A DNA stretch of 64,000 nucleotides, taken from positions 4,650,001 through 4,714,000 of the forward strand of contig NZ_CP114285.2 in NCBI RefSeq assembly GCF_027111255.2. The letters run 5' to 3'. The translations under genes were made by a program, and so were the position numbers. Below, piece by piece: positions 35,835 to 45,004 of the stretch; the first letter of the stretch is position 1, and each line of letters opens with the position of its first letter. The DNA is from Flavobacterium flavigenum (GTDB lineage Bacteria; Bacteroidota; Bacteroidia; Flavobacteriales; Flavobacteriaceae). The notes beneath the pieces are model-generated. The model was not told the DNA's origin and searched no databases. It saw only the letters and a list, made by a program, of their open reading frames with translations.

Positions 35835-36506
35835 ATGAAAAAGTTTGTTTTAATCATTGTTTTTATTTTGGTAGTAAGTGCTTGCAAAAAAGCAGATGCT
35901 GCATGTGCAGATTGTTTTAGTATTTATTTTGAAAATCTACAACCTGATAAAGATTTAGTATTAGATCGTTTTCCAAATAAATTTAGAGCATTATACATGA
36001 ATAATGATTCGACTTTTATTAGAATTGACGAAAGCAGAATTTTAAAAGAATACTATTATAAATTCAAAGTTCATAAACTCACATTAGACTCGACAAAATC
36101 GGAGTATGATATTGTTAATGGAAAATTTATAACAAAGGATACGAAAGATAAATTTGATATGTTTTCAAAAGGTGATTCAATAGAATTAGTTCAAAAACAT
36201 ATTGATACTTTGTTTCGGTTTTCACTTTATCAAAAAGCAAAAAAAATCAATGGTCAAGTGATCTTAAGCAGAAAAGATTCTATATTTTGGGTAATTCAGT
36301 TTCTTTCAATTGAAAAAAACATATTGAAGATTAAAAATCTTTGTGAAAAACAAGATTTAGAAAAACTTGATTCCGTCACCAAGGTAAAAAGTAAAATGTT
36401 GGACTCTGTTTCTTATTTCATTAAACCAACAAGAAGTGAATTTAAAAGTATTTTAAAAATTAAGAATTTAGGATTCGATCAGAAGTATAAAAAGATTTCT
36501 AAATAA
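35835..36506 (+). CDS. Putative lipoprotein of unknown function
   Basis: A 223-residue protein with a lipoprotein signal (MKKFVLIIVFILVVSAC, Cys17 in a VVSAC lipobox). Further Cys residues follow closely (AACADC), then a Lys-rich alpha/beta region without a recognisable domain. It starts 7 bases after the TIGR02117 gene and probably shares its transcript. The protein is very Lys/Ile/Asn-rich, as expected from the AT-rich DNA. No function can be proposed. Confidence 0.72.
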   Translation: MKKFVLIIVFILVVSACKKADAACADCFSIYFENLQPDKDLVLDRFPNKFRALYMNNDSTFIRIDESRILKEYYYKFKVHKLTLDSTKSEYDIVNGKFITKDTKDKFDMFSKGDSIELVQKHIDTLFRFSLYQKAKKINGQVILSRKDSIFWVIQFLSIEKNILKIKNLCEKQDLEKLDSVTKVKSKMLDSVSYFIKPTRSEFKSILKIKNLGFDQKYKKISK

Positions 36507-36570
36507 AAACACATGGCAAAAATGTAACATTCGATTAAAAATCAGAAATCGAATATTTTTGATTATTGTT

Positions 36571-36578
36571 TAAATTTG
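36571..36578 (+). promoter_or_regulatory. -7 box deciding the start of the YihY gene
   Basis: TAAATTTG fits TAnnTTTG and would start transcription near 36585. It overlaps an in-frame TTG (36566) but precedes the ATG at 36602, which therefore is the better start. No good -33 TTG is present. Confidence 0.35.
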
Positions 36579-36601
36579 AGAGAATATCAAAAAATCAGCT
36601 A

Positions 36602-37516
36602 ATGAAAAATCATAATATTCTCTCTAAAACATGGTATCTTTTAAAAAGAACTTTTTTAGAATTTATAGAGGATGATGCTATAAAATTGAGTGCTGCATTA
36701 TCCTATTACACCATTTTCGCATTACCGCCATTATTGATTATTATTATTACAATTTGTGGTTTCTTTTTTGGTGAAGAAGCAGTAACGGGTCAGTTGTATG
36801 GTCAGATTAATGAACTGGTTGGAAACGATGCGGCTAAACAAATTCAGGAAGCAATCAAAAATGTGCAGCTTTCAGACAGTAATGTTTTTGTAACTGTTTT
36901 TGGCGTGATTATGCTGCTTATAGGGGCTTCAGGAGTTTTTGCTGAGATTCAGAGCTCTATTAATTATATCTGGGGACTGCGCGCAAAACCAAATAAAGGT
37001 TTACGAAAATTTATTCAAAACCGATTGATGTCGTTTTCGATGATAGTGTCAGTAGGTTTTTTAATGCTGGTTAGTTTAATACTTAATGCCACTTTGGATG
37101 TTTTGAATGCCAGGTTAAAGATTTATTTCCCTGAAAGTACGGTTTATATGTTTTATGTTATCAATATTTTAATTGTTTTAGGAAGTATCGCACTTCTTTT
37201 TGCTATTATTTTCAGAACATTGCCTGACGGAAATATAAAATGGAAAGATGCCTTTATTGGTGCCGGATTTACATCAATTCTATTTATGATTGGTAAATTT
37301 GCTATCGGGTTTTACTTAGGTAGTTCTACCATTGCAAACGTTTATGGCGCTGCTGGATCAGTAGTTATCATATTGGTCTGGGTATATTATTCGGCTATTA
37401 TTTTATATTTTGGTGCAGAGTTTACCAAAGTTTATGCAAAAACTTTAGGCGGAAATATTTCTCCTAACGATTATTCGGTAGAAATTAAGAAAGAAATTTT
37501 AGAAGTATCTCAATAA
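36602..37516 (+). CDS. YihY/BrkB family inner-membrane protein
   Basis: A 304-residue polytopic protein with six hydrophobic segments. The N-terminal DDAIKLSAALSYYTIFALPPLLIII is the family hallmark (long hydrophobic helix after SAALSYY), then GVFAEIQSSINYIWG, and the C-terminal VYGAAGSVVIILVWVYYSAIILYFGAEFTK pattern is highly characteristic. Members were once called ribonuclease BN in error; their real role is unknown, possibly transport. The start was taken at the ATG because the upstream TTG alternative overlaps a -7 box. A terminator follows the gene. Confidence 0.93.
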   Translation: MKNHNILSKTWYLLKRTFLEFIEDDAIKLSAALSYYTIFALPPLLIIIITICGFFFGEEAVTGQLYGQINELVGNDAAKQIQEAIKNVQLSDSNVFVTVFGVIMLLIGASGVFAEIQSSINYIWGLRAKPNKGLRKFIQNRLMSFSMIVSVGFLMLVSLILNATLDVLNARLKIYFPESTVYMFYVINILIVLGSIALLFAIIFRTLPDGNIKWKDAFIGAGFTSILFMIGKFAIGFYLGSSTIANVYGAAGSVVIILVWVYYSAIILYFGAEFTKVYAKTLGGNISPNDYSVEIKKEILEVSQ

Positions 37517-37545
37517 AAAAACTGGGTGCATATTTGACACCCAGT
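37515..37545. terminator. Terminator between YihY and the peroxidase-like gene
   Basis: ACTGGGTG (37521-37528) pairs with CACCCAGT (37538-37545). The A run at 37515-37520 becomes the U tract on the minus strand, so it serves the leftward gene best. Confidence 0.7.
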
Positions 37546-37558
37546 GTATTCTTATAAG

Positions 37559-39370
37559 TTATTGATATTTTTTATCAGTCAGGGTTTTCATAAACGCCAC
37601 CAAAGCAGATTCCTCTTTTTTGCTTAGTTTAAGCTGGTCAAAAGGAAGAGTTTGATTCTCGACTGGGTAACCTAAACCTTTTCCGCCTCCTTTATTATAA
37701 AAATCGACAACTTCTTCTAATGTGGTAAATACGCCGTTGTGCATATAAGGCGCAGTTTTGGCTACATTTCGAATAGAAGGCGTTTTAAAGGCATTCTTAA
37801 GCTGATCCATTTCAAACTGATTGTATTTCCCTAAATCCGGACTTATTTCTTTTGCAGTTTTATCTTTTGGTGTTCCAATTACTTCCTGTTCGGTTTTACT
37901 GTAATTTGGAGGGACTGTTCCGTTAAACAGAGGAATAAAATGACAGGTTGCACACTTTGCTTTACCTGTAAAAAGATTAAATCCGAGTTTTTCTTCTTCA
38001 CTAAAATCATTTGATTCACCTCTCATATATAAATCAAATCTGGAATCAAAATCATTCAATGAACGGATATAAGAAGCTATAGCATTTTGCAATTGCCATT
38101 CTTCGATTTTATTGTTTTTAGGAAAAGCCTTTTCAAATAAGTCTTTGTACTTTTTATCTTTATTGATTAAAGGAATAATCTGACTAAACGAACCATGCAT
38201 TTCCTTTTCGTTTTGCACAACGTCTACGCTTTGCTTTTCTAAATCGATCTGTCTTAAATCCCAAAACAATGCATTTTGTAAACCTGCATAAGTTAGGGTT
38301 GGGGTATTTCTCGGCAAATCGAATCCGTCTAAAGAAAGATTTGTTTTGCGTCCGTCTGTAAACGCTTTTTCAGGAACATGGCAGGTTGCACAGCTTCTTT
38401 TTTGATCTTTGGAAATGGTAGTATCATAAAATAACTGATTTCCTAAAGCAACTTTATCCTCTGAATAAGCATATTCTGAAGAAGGAATAAAAGCATTAAC
38501 ATTAAATGCACTTTTTTCAAAAAGAATAGCAACATTTTGGTTGACTGCGCTGTTTTTATTTACATTCCCAATATTATTTTGTTTTTGTAAATCGAAAATG
38601 ATTTTTGATATTGTGTTTAAATATTCTTTAATAAATGCAGCTCTGTCAAAGTCGTTAAAAACTTTGTTTTTAGTACAATACAAAATGCTGTTTGAAATTG
38701 TTTTTTTAAGTTGTGACTTTAACTCTAAGGATTCCTTAGAGTTGTTTTTGCAGGTTTTTAAAACGATTGTTTGAATCGAAGCAAGGGCAGGGGCAACTTC
38801 ATTTATTGATTCCTGTGCAACAGGCGAATCAAAACCTGTAATTCCTAATGCTAAAATTCGGTAGACCTCAAAGCGGGCAGCATCGATGATATGTTTTTCT
38901 TCAATGCTTATCGCATCTAAGTGTTGTTTTACCTGAGCAATATTTGCCCGCATAATTGCTATTTCACGAACCAGATCGGTTTTGTTTTTTATTTCATATA
39001 CAGGAAAAATAAGTTCTTCAATGACCTGAAAACCATTTGGTGGCAGAAACTTGTTTTCTTCGACTTCAAGTTCATCCAAAGCGGGACCATTAATAAATCT
39101 GGCTGTTTCAGGTACAAAATACTCAACTACCCATTCTGTTTTTTTGTATAAAACTCTTGTTTCCTTAAAATAATCCTGAATTTTTTTGGAATCTTTTTCG
39201 TTTTCAGCAAGCTTTTTGAAAACCACTATTTTGTTTTCAAGTTTTTCCAGATCAATCAAAAGATCCTGTTTAACAGAAGTTTCAGTTTTTTCTTTTGTAC
39301 AGCTTGTAAAAAAAGTCAGAAAAGAGAAAAGAATAGGAAAAAATATGTTTTTGATAAAATCAATTTTCAT
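37559..39370 (-). CDS. Di-haem cytochrome c peroxidase-like lipoprotein with helical N-domain
   Basis: A 603-residue lipoprotein from the preferred ATG (an upstream ATG adds 12 residues that would spoil the signal). The lipobox is FFTSC. Residues about 25-285 form a helical domain with imelysin-like character. The C-terminal half is a di-haem peroxidase (CcpA/MauG-like) with two CATCH haem sites near residues 326 and 471, AFTDGR, RNTPTL and a distal MHNGVF block. Such enzymes reduce peroxide or oxidise a protein partner in the periplasm. It lies 73 bases downstream of the PhoX-like gene, in the same direction, with a stem-loop between them. Confidence 0.88.
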   Translation of the reverse strand: MKIDFIKNIFFPILFSFLTFFTSCTKEKTETSVKQDLLIDLEKLENKIVVFKKLAENEKDSKKIQDYFKETRVLYKKTEWVVEYFVPETARFINGPALDELEVEENKFLPPNGFQVIEELIFPVYEIKNKTDLVREIAIMRANIAQVKQHLDAISIEEKHIIDAARFEVYRILALGITGFDSPVAQESINEVAPALASIQTIVLKTCKNNSKESLELKSQLKKTISNSILYCTKNKVFNDFDRAAFIKEYLNTISKIIFDLQKQNNIGNVNKNSAVNQNVAILFEKSAFNVNAFIPSSEYAYSEDKVALGNQLFYDTTISKDQKRSCATCHVPEKAFTDGRKTNLSLDGFDLPRNTPTLTYAGLQNALFWDLRQIDLEKQSVDVVQNEKEMHGSFSQIIPLINKDKKYKDLFEKAFPKNNKIEEWQLQNAIASYIRSLNDFDSRFDLYMRGESNDFSEEEKLGFNLFTGKAKCATCHFIPLFNGTVPPNYSKTEQEVIGTPKDKTAKEISPDLGKYNQFEMDQLKNAFKTPSIRNVAKTAPYMHNGVFTTLEEVVDFYNKGGGKGLGYPVENQTLPFDQLKLSKKEESALVAFMKTLTDKKYQ

Positions 39371-39390
39371 TGTAGGATACTTTAATAAAT

Positions 39391-39428
39391 AGCAAAAACA
39401 ACCCAATAAAAATTGGATTGCTTTTGTT
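39391..39428. terminator. Imperfect stem-loop between PhoX-like and peroxidase-like genes
   Basis: Seventeen-base arms (39391-39407 and 39412-39428) pair with two mismatches around an AAAA loop. It could attenuate readthrough from the PhoX-like gene, or shield an mRNA end. Confidence 0.45.
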
Positions 39429-39443
39429 GTATTTGTGGTAAAA

Positions 39444-40946
39444 TTATCTTTGTACGTTACGAATAATTACGGTTTGGCCTCCTTCTAACTGGCTTTGTGC
39501 AGAACTAGTAGCTCCCATATTAATTCCGCTTCCATCAGCGTCTTTAAATGCATCTTTTCTCCATGTGTGAGGGTGTATATTCAATGTAAAAGTATTTGGA
39601 ACACCAATAACATCAGATATATCTTCCATTGCGCCATATTCCCAGCTTCCAAATCTCATTTCACCAGATTGGTTGTATAATGAATTCCATGCAGCGTCTG
39701 TACGTTTATGGTTCATGGTTAACCACGGTTTATTTGTTTTGGAAGCAATATTATATTGCCAAATATATGAGTCATGTTTGGCAGCAGGATAAAAACTGTC
39801 ACCATCTTCCTGGATGTAAACATAATTTTCAGTTACACAAAGGTTATCAGGATTGATAACGCCTGTACCTGGTGTAGAATCACCTTCAACTACTAATTCA
39901 AGTTTTCCTTTTAACGGATCTTTTTCATCCAAAACTAATTTATAAACTCTTCCCCACATGGTATATCCTTCAACAGGGTTTAGTTTATCTGTAGATTGCC
40001 CTGTAGCAGTAAAATAAACTTCTCTGTTGTTTTTTGCTGATCCTTTTCTGTAATCAATATCTTCTACTCTTGAAAAACGGATTGCTTTTAAATCGTTTAC
40101 AGTAGTGTTGATTTCAGCTCCAGTTATATTTTTGGCATTCGGAATTTCAACAAATGATACATCGAAAGAGTTTCCAACAGTCATTGTTGTTTCTACCTGA
40201 ATGTTATCATTTCTTTTTAAAGCGTATAATTTTCCGTTATTTAAATCACCAACTGTAGAAACATACATAATGACCTGACCGGCACTTGCATGCGAAGTTT
40301 CGTAAGATTGATCTTCACCCATAATAATGACACTTTTGCCTGGATAAGCTTGTTTTGTCAACGGAACAGCATTTTCCATACTTGCTTTTCCTAAAGCAGG
40401 TAAAACCCTGTCTTTTCTGTTTTTATCAGTTGTTGGTGCAAGTGGGTTGATACCATGTACCATACTTTCCTGGCCGCTTTCTCCAGCAGTTAAAAATATA
40501 GGGCCAAAACCATGAATTTCAGGTGTAGCCAAAGTTGCGGAACAAAGTCTCGTTTGTCCTCCTGCAGCATCCACAATATAGTCACCTTTTACAGGTTTTA
40601 AAGTTTTGTCAAGGTAAACTCTCGAAACAGATTGTATAATTTCGTGATTGGTAATCATGATATAACCATCACCGTTCGGATTTTTCATGAATCCTGCACC
40701 ATCAGGCTGACCAGCATAAATAAAAGAAGGACTTTCTGGTAATACATCAGTGGTAGAGATTAAAGTTGAAATTTGCAGATTTTCGAAGCCAGGCTGAGCT
40801 ACTACAAATGCAGGAACTTTTGATTTTGTTGTAAAATCAATGTTTTTGTTTGTTTTGTCACCTTCATCGTCATTTTGGCAGCTGATTACAGAAATGCCTG
40901 CGATTCCAAGCAATGTGATGGATTTTAAAAAATTAAATTTTTTCAT
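39444..40946 (-). CDS. PhoX-like (DUF839) lipoprotein
   Basis: A 500-residue lipoprotein (lipobox near VISC, residue 23) followed by a beta-propeller-like domain of the PhoX/DUF839 family: GFMKNPNGDGYIMITNHE, the block FLTAGESGQESMVHG, MGEDQSYETS, GKLYALKRND, FSRVEDIDYRKG and PDNLCVTENYVYIQEDGD. PhoX enzymes are calcium- and iron-dependent secreted alkaline phosphatases. In the block where classical PhoX has a TCEE sequence with an iron-binding Cys, this protein reads TAGES, so it may be a divergent or non-phosphatase member. It precedes the di-haem peroxidase-like gene. Confidence 0.78.
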   Translation of the reverse strand: MKKFNFLKSITLLGIAGISVISCQNDDEGDKTNKNIDFTTKSKVPAFVVAQPGFENLQISTLISTTDVLPESPSFIYAGQPDGAGFMKNPNGDGYIMITNHEIIQSVSRVYLDKTLKPVKGDYIVDAAGGQTRLCSATLATPEIHGFGPIFLTAGESGQESMVHGINPLAPTTDKNRKDRVLPALGKASMENAVPLTKQAYPGKSVIIMGEDQSYETSHASAGQVIMYVSTVGDLNNGKLYALKRNDNIQVETTMTVGNSFDVSFVEIPNAKNITGAEINTTVNDLKAIRFSRVEDIDYRKGSAKNNREVYFTATGQSTDKLNPVEGYTMWGRVYKLVLDEKDPLKGKLELVVEGDSTPGTGVINPDNLCVTENYVYIQEDGDSFYPAAKHDSYIWQYNIASKTNKPWLTMNHKRTDAAWNSLYNQSGEMRFGSWEYGAMEDISDVIGVPNTFTLNIHPHTWRKDAFKDADGSGINMGATSSAQSQLEGGQTVIIRNVQR

Positions 40947-41049
40947 GTTTTTGATTTTGTTTATTATTCCGGATAATGATTATAATTATCTTGATTAATT
41001 TCTTAATGATTTTAAAATGTCATTTTATATAATCTATTTTTGAAAGTGA

Positions 41050-42156
41050 TTAGTCATTTACAAAATAAAAACTTGACTCATCATATAAATTTGAATTGGA
41101 TTGTGAAGATATTTTTATCTTGTAATTTCCACTACCATAAGCACTGATAATAGTATGACCATCATTTTTTTCAATAGATGTTTTAACTAATAATCCTTCA
41201 ACAAATATTTCTATTTTTACATTCGCTTCTGGAATAAATGAAGGTCTCCAAGTTGTTTCAAAACTTCCAGAGTTATAGATAGTGGTGTTTTCTAAAGGGA
41301 AAGAAATTAGTTCATTAATAAAATATGAATCAGGATACAAATACTTTGCAGAAAATATATCATAACTTGACAAAATAAATGAATAAGGCCAACCTGCATT
41401 CATGACAGAATTTGGATCTTGATTAGTGCCATAACCACTTGGAGTATATTGTATCCAGTTGAATGATGTGGTTTGTTCCCCTTTTGATGGACCATCAGTA
41501 TGGTAAAAACCAATTGTATGACCAAGTTCGTGTTTAATAATGTGTTCTTTTTCTTTTTCTGAAAAGACTGTATTATTTGCAGCATCCAAATTTATAGCAA
41601 TTTGAGAACCTGGCTTTCCATTTGAGGGAAGGAATGCAGCAGCAGGATTATTGTTTGGTAGTATATTGCCGTCAGATCCAATTAATATATCTGCAGTTGA
41701 ATTTGTTGTAATTGTAAAGTTTATTCGACAATCTATTATATTATTCCAATCACTTATTGCTGTTGCAATTGCTGTTCTCCAATTATCGTTTCCAGAAGCA
41801 GGAATAGAACTGTCGATTCTTACAGTAATATTATTTACATTTTCCATGAAGACTAATGAATTAGCATGTACTTGGGCAGTTTTACTTACTGTTTCGGATT
41901 TTTTTTCATTTTTATTAAATAATATATCATTTTCAACTAGGAAAAAATCTTCATACTCTTCAATATTTTTTAAATTAAACCCTAAGTCTAGTAATTTGAT
42001 GACAACTGGATCCTTATCATTTAAAATTAGACTATTATTTTTATCTGTAGAATTATTGTTAATTCCTTCTACATTTGAGTCATCATCCTGACAACCCATT
42101 ACACATAAACTTGCCAAACTTAGAAAAAGTGACGATTTTAAAAATTTAAATTTCAT
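41050..42156 (-). CDS. M57-family zinc metallopeptidase lipoprotein
   Basis: A 368-residue lipoprotein with a lipobox (CVMGC, near residue 22) and a Asp/Asn-rich linker. The zinc site HELGHTIGFYH near residues 208-218 is the HExxHxxGxxH metzincin pattern, with HIIK before it; this is the dual-action HEIGH (M57-type) family. The C-terminal 80 residues form a beta-rich domain. It is an envelope-bound protease, perhaps surface exposed, with unknown substrate. It is transcribed in the same direction as the PhoX-like gene but separated from it by 103 bases. Confidence 0.87.
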   Translation of the reverse strand: MKFKFLKSSLFLSLASLCVMGCQDDDSNVEGINNNSTDKNNSLILNDKDPVVIKLLDLGFNLKNIEEYEDFFLVENDILFNKNEKKSETVSKTAQVHANSLVFMENVNNITVRIDSSIPASGNDNWRTAIATAISDWNNIIDCRINFTITTNSTADILIGSDGNILPNNNPAAAFLPSNGKPGSQIAINLDAANNTVFSEKEKEHIIKHELGHTIGFYHTDGPSKGEQTTSFNWIQYTPSGYGTNQDPNSVMNAGWPYSFILSSYDIFSAKYLYPDSYFINELISFPLENTTIYNSGSFETTWRPSFIPEANVKIEIFVEGLLVKTSIEKNDGHTIISAYGSGNYKIKISSQSNSNLYDESSFYFVND

Positions 42157-42315
42157 AACTGTTTTTTTGTTTTTTGATTAGGCAAATCTATCTCCGAAAA
42201 ACAAAATGTATGTTATGTTAATTTTTTCTTATTGCTAATAAATAACAAGGAATATATTACCAAATGGTAAAATTATCTTCGAAATGTAAATTTAAGCTTC
42301 ATAATAAATTCTTAA

Positions 42316-42945
42316 TTATTTGAAAAGCTGGTTTAAAGAAACCTCTTTTTTCTCACGCAGCTTTTTTATGATTTTCAAAAAAGCAATAGCGGTAATATAA
42401 GCATCGCCTAAAGCTGTATGACGGTCTTTTTTTGAAATATCAAATTTGTCGGCCAGATCATCAAGTGAGTAATGGTCTTTTCGTTCAAAGAGATGAGATT
42501 TTATCAAAGTTCTCTTGTACAAAACTCCGGTATCAAGTGCTTTATTTTTTAATTCAGGTAAGCCATTTCTTTCGAGGGCACGGTTAATCATGGTGATATC
42601 AAAATAAGCATGATGTGCAATAATAACGGCATCACCCAAATAGTCTAAAAACTGCTTTAAAGCTTCGGATTCAGAAGGACGCTTTACAACAAAATCTTTT
42701 AAAATGCCATGAATCTGGGCAGTTGATTCATCGTAATGATCCTGTTCGATATAAACTTCAAAACTGTCCTGAACCGAAATAGTTCCATTTTGCAAAACAA
42801 GTGCACCAATACATAAAATGCGGTCGTTTGTAAAATCAAAACCAGTTGTTTCTGTGTCCAGTACTACAAAACGCGTTTCTTCAATGGTAATGCTTTCATC
42901 GAAAAATTTTTCTTCTTCTTTTTGCCAAAAATTAAATAAACTCAT
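42316..42945 (-). CDS. DnaQ-like 3'-5' exonuclease (DEDDh)
   Basis: A 209-residue exonuclease counted from the second ATG, which lies one base after the stop of the upstream gene; an earlier ATG would overlap it. The DEDDh motifs are ExoI VLDTETTGFD, ExoII AHHAYFDITMINRAL and ExoIII HTALGDAYIT. It is related to the epsilon subunit of DNA polymerase III but is stand-alone and could process RNA or nucleotides. The tight coupling with the cNMP/CBS/DUF294 gene, a pairing I recall from other bacteria, suggests a shared signalling or nucleotide-turnover function. Confidence 0.9.
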   Translation of the reverse strand: MSLFNFWQKEEEKFFDESITIEETRFVVLDTETTGFDFTNDRILCIGALVLQNGTISVQDSFEVYIEQDHYDESTAQIHGILKDFVVKRPSESEALKQFLDYLGDAVIIAHHAYFDITMINRALERNGLPELKNKALDTGVLYKRTLIKSHLFERKDHYSLDDLADKFDISKKDRHTALGDAYITAIAFLKIIKKLREKKEVSLNQLFK

Positions 42946-42946
42946 T

Positions 42947-44860
42947 TTACACGATATTAGAAACATTAAAACGTACCGAAATCAATTCCTGAAGTTCTTT
43001 GATGGTTTTAAAAGTTCTTTTCAGTTTTATTTTTTCCATTTTCGAAAGGGATTCCAAAGCAATAAACTGACCCGAATCATGGTGCAAAAGACCTTGCTTG
43101 GTTCTGAATTTCAATAAGGCTTTAAATGAATAAGAACATGATAAGTAAAGTTCACTGTTTTGAGGTTCCAGTTCGGCTAACTTTTCAAAACGTTCGGCCG
43201 TATTACTGATTGACTTAACTGAATGTGACAATATTAAAACCCTTGCAGCATCTGTAAGTGGCATTAGAGCTCTGCGTTTAATGTCAAACTGGTCTTTATT
43301 AGCACCATCCTGTTCCACTAAAAACTGTCTGAAGAAACCTGTTGGAGAAGGACTTTGCAAAGCGCCGCTCACCAAATGAACATAAAAAATAGGATTGGCT
43401 TTCACATTTTCAAATATTGAATCTGATAACTGGTCTACAAGCTCACGATTACCATATTTTACACTGTAATCAAAAAAGATGAACGATAACAAAACTTCAT
43501 TTTTACCCGGATTTTTAATCCAGTAAGCCACCTGATCCTTCCATTCATTGAGGCTCATGCACCATTTTGGGTTGGATGCCATCATTTCAGCAGGACAATA
43601 TTCATAACCAATAGTAAAAAGTCCTTTGTTAATGTAGGTGGATAATTTTAGGAAATAAGCTTTGGTTTCATCCTTAAAAACTTCCGAAACATTCTCATAT
43701 ACAATCGCATTATCCTGATCAGTATGCAACATTTGTTCGTCGCGTCCCTGACTGCCCAATGCCAGCCATGTAAATTTTACAGGAGGCGGTATATTCATTT
43801 TTTCCAGTGAAATGTCAATAACACGGGTTACACAGGCATCATTTAACTCAGTAATGATTTTTGTAATCAGTGTCATCGGGATATTTTGGTCCAGATATCC
43901 CTGCAATAACTGCATGATTCGGGCTCTGATAGGTTTGATCTCCTTAACTTTTGTCGTCCTTTTTAAAGCTTTGATCAAAACTGCCGGATTGTTTCCCAGC
44001 GAAACCATAAGGTCGTGTTTGGATAAAATACCTACAGCTTTTGTATTGACTGTTCCGTCTTTCGTAAGACACAAATAACTGATATTACTTTTGATCATCG
44101 CCATCTGCGCTTCAGTAACTGTCAATTTTTTAGAATACGTAATAACCGGCGATGTCATAATCGTTTCAGCAGTCGTAGTAATTGGGTAATCACCTGAAAC
44201 GATTTTGTTGCGTAAATCCTTATCGGTAATAATTCCAATTGGGAGCATTTCATCCACAATTAATATTGCCCCGACTTTTTTCTTGGTCAGTATTTTAGCG
44301 ATTTCTTTTGCTGTGGTTGAAGGCCCGCACGTCACAATCTTTTTTGAAAATTTTATCGGTTGTAAATCAAATACTTCCTTTTCATTATTCTGTTCATGCT
44401 GCGCAATGACTTCGCCGTATAAATTGTTTTTATGGACTTCTGAATAGGGGTTTTTAGTATTCGAAGCATAACTTTCGATCAGGAAATTCCCAATGGCTTT
44501 GTTTTCTAATGCGTAGGGTTTGAAAACTGCAATCGGAATCGCATATAAAATACTCTCTTCATAAGTACTTGCCTCCATAACATAATTTTCCTGCGCCAGG
44601 AGCGGTCTTAATCCAAAAATGTCACCTTCATCACACATATCCAGTGTTTTCTGATTCTTTTTAAGGGCAACCGCTCCTTTGTGCACCACATAAAAAGAGT
44701 CATGTGTCTTTTCATTTTCAGAAAAAATAACCGAATCTTTTTCTTTATATATGATAGAAATCTGTCCAGATAATTTTTCAAGGTCTTTTTGATTCAAAAG
44801 ATTAAAAGGAGGGAAGTGCTGCAAAAAATCGGCTACTCTATGTGAAATGGTATTTTTCAT
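42947..44860 (-). CDS. cNMP-binding/CBS/DUF294 nucleotidyltransferase-like protein
   Basis: A 637-residue cytoplasmic signalling protein. Order of domains: cyclic-nucleotide-binding fold (about 15-130), a CBS pair (about 170-290, with LTKKKVGAILIVDE and KHDLMVSLG), a DUF294 nucleotidyltransferase-like domain (about 330-450, with LGSQGRDEQMLHTDQDNA, a GSxxRxE...DxD-like active-site pattern as in GlnD) and a helical C-terminal DUF294_C domain. The intact catalytic pattern suggests real nucleotidyl transfer. The exonuclease gene follows one base later. Confidence 0.9.
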   Translation of the reverse strand: MKNTISHRVADFLQHFPPFNLLNQKDLEKLSGQISIIYKEKDSVIFSENEKTHDSFYVVHKGAVALKKNQKTLDMCDEGDIFGLRPLLAQENYVMEASTYEESILYAIPIAVFKPYALENKAIGNFLIESYASNTKNPYSEVHKNNLYGEVIAQHEQNNEKEVFDLQPIKFSKKIVTCGPSTTAKEIAKILTKKKVGAILIVDEMLPIGIITDKDLRNKIVSGDYPITTTAETIMTSPVITYSKKLTVTEAQMAMIKSNISYLCLTKDGTVNTKAVGILSKHDLMVSLGNNPAVLIKALKRTTKVKEIKPIRARIMQLLQGYLDQNIPMTLITKIITELNDACVTRVIDISLEKMNIPPPVKFTWLALGSQGRDEQMLHTDQDNAIVYENVSEVFKDETKAYFLKLSTYINKGLFTIGYEYCPAEMMASNPKWCMSLNEWKDQVAYWIKNPGKNEVLLSFIFFDYSVKYGNRELVDQLSDSIFENVKANPIFYVHLVSGALQSPSPTGFFRQFLVEQDGANKDQFDIKRRALMPLTDAARVLILSHSVKSISNTAERFEKLAELEPQNSELYLSCSYSFKALLKFRTKQGLLHHDSGQFIALESLSKMEKIKLKRTFKTIKELQELISVRFNVSNIV

Positions 44861-44970
44861 GTTGGATTACGTTCTGAATTTAGAATTAGAAAACAGTATT
44901 GTAAAAGAAACAAATTTCAGTATCTATTCAAACTATATTTTTTGAAAAATCAGGTTTATTTGTGAAACAA

Positions 44971-44994
44971 AAAAGTTCCGCAATGGGAACTTTT
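44971..44994. terminator. Hairpin terminator after terC-like gene
   Basis: AAAAGTTCC (44971-44979) pairs with GGAACTTTT (44986-44994) over a six-base loop, just past the stop of the leftward TerC gene. Confidence 0.78.
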
Positions 44995-45004
44995 AAATTT
45001 AGGT

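Noticed and set aside
36566..36601. TTG start extending the YihY protein
   Set aside because: Overlaps a -7 promoter box; the ATG at 36602 fits family length.
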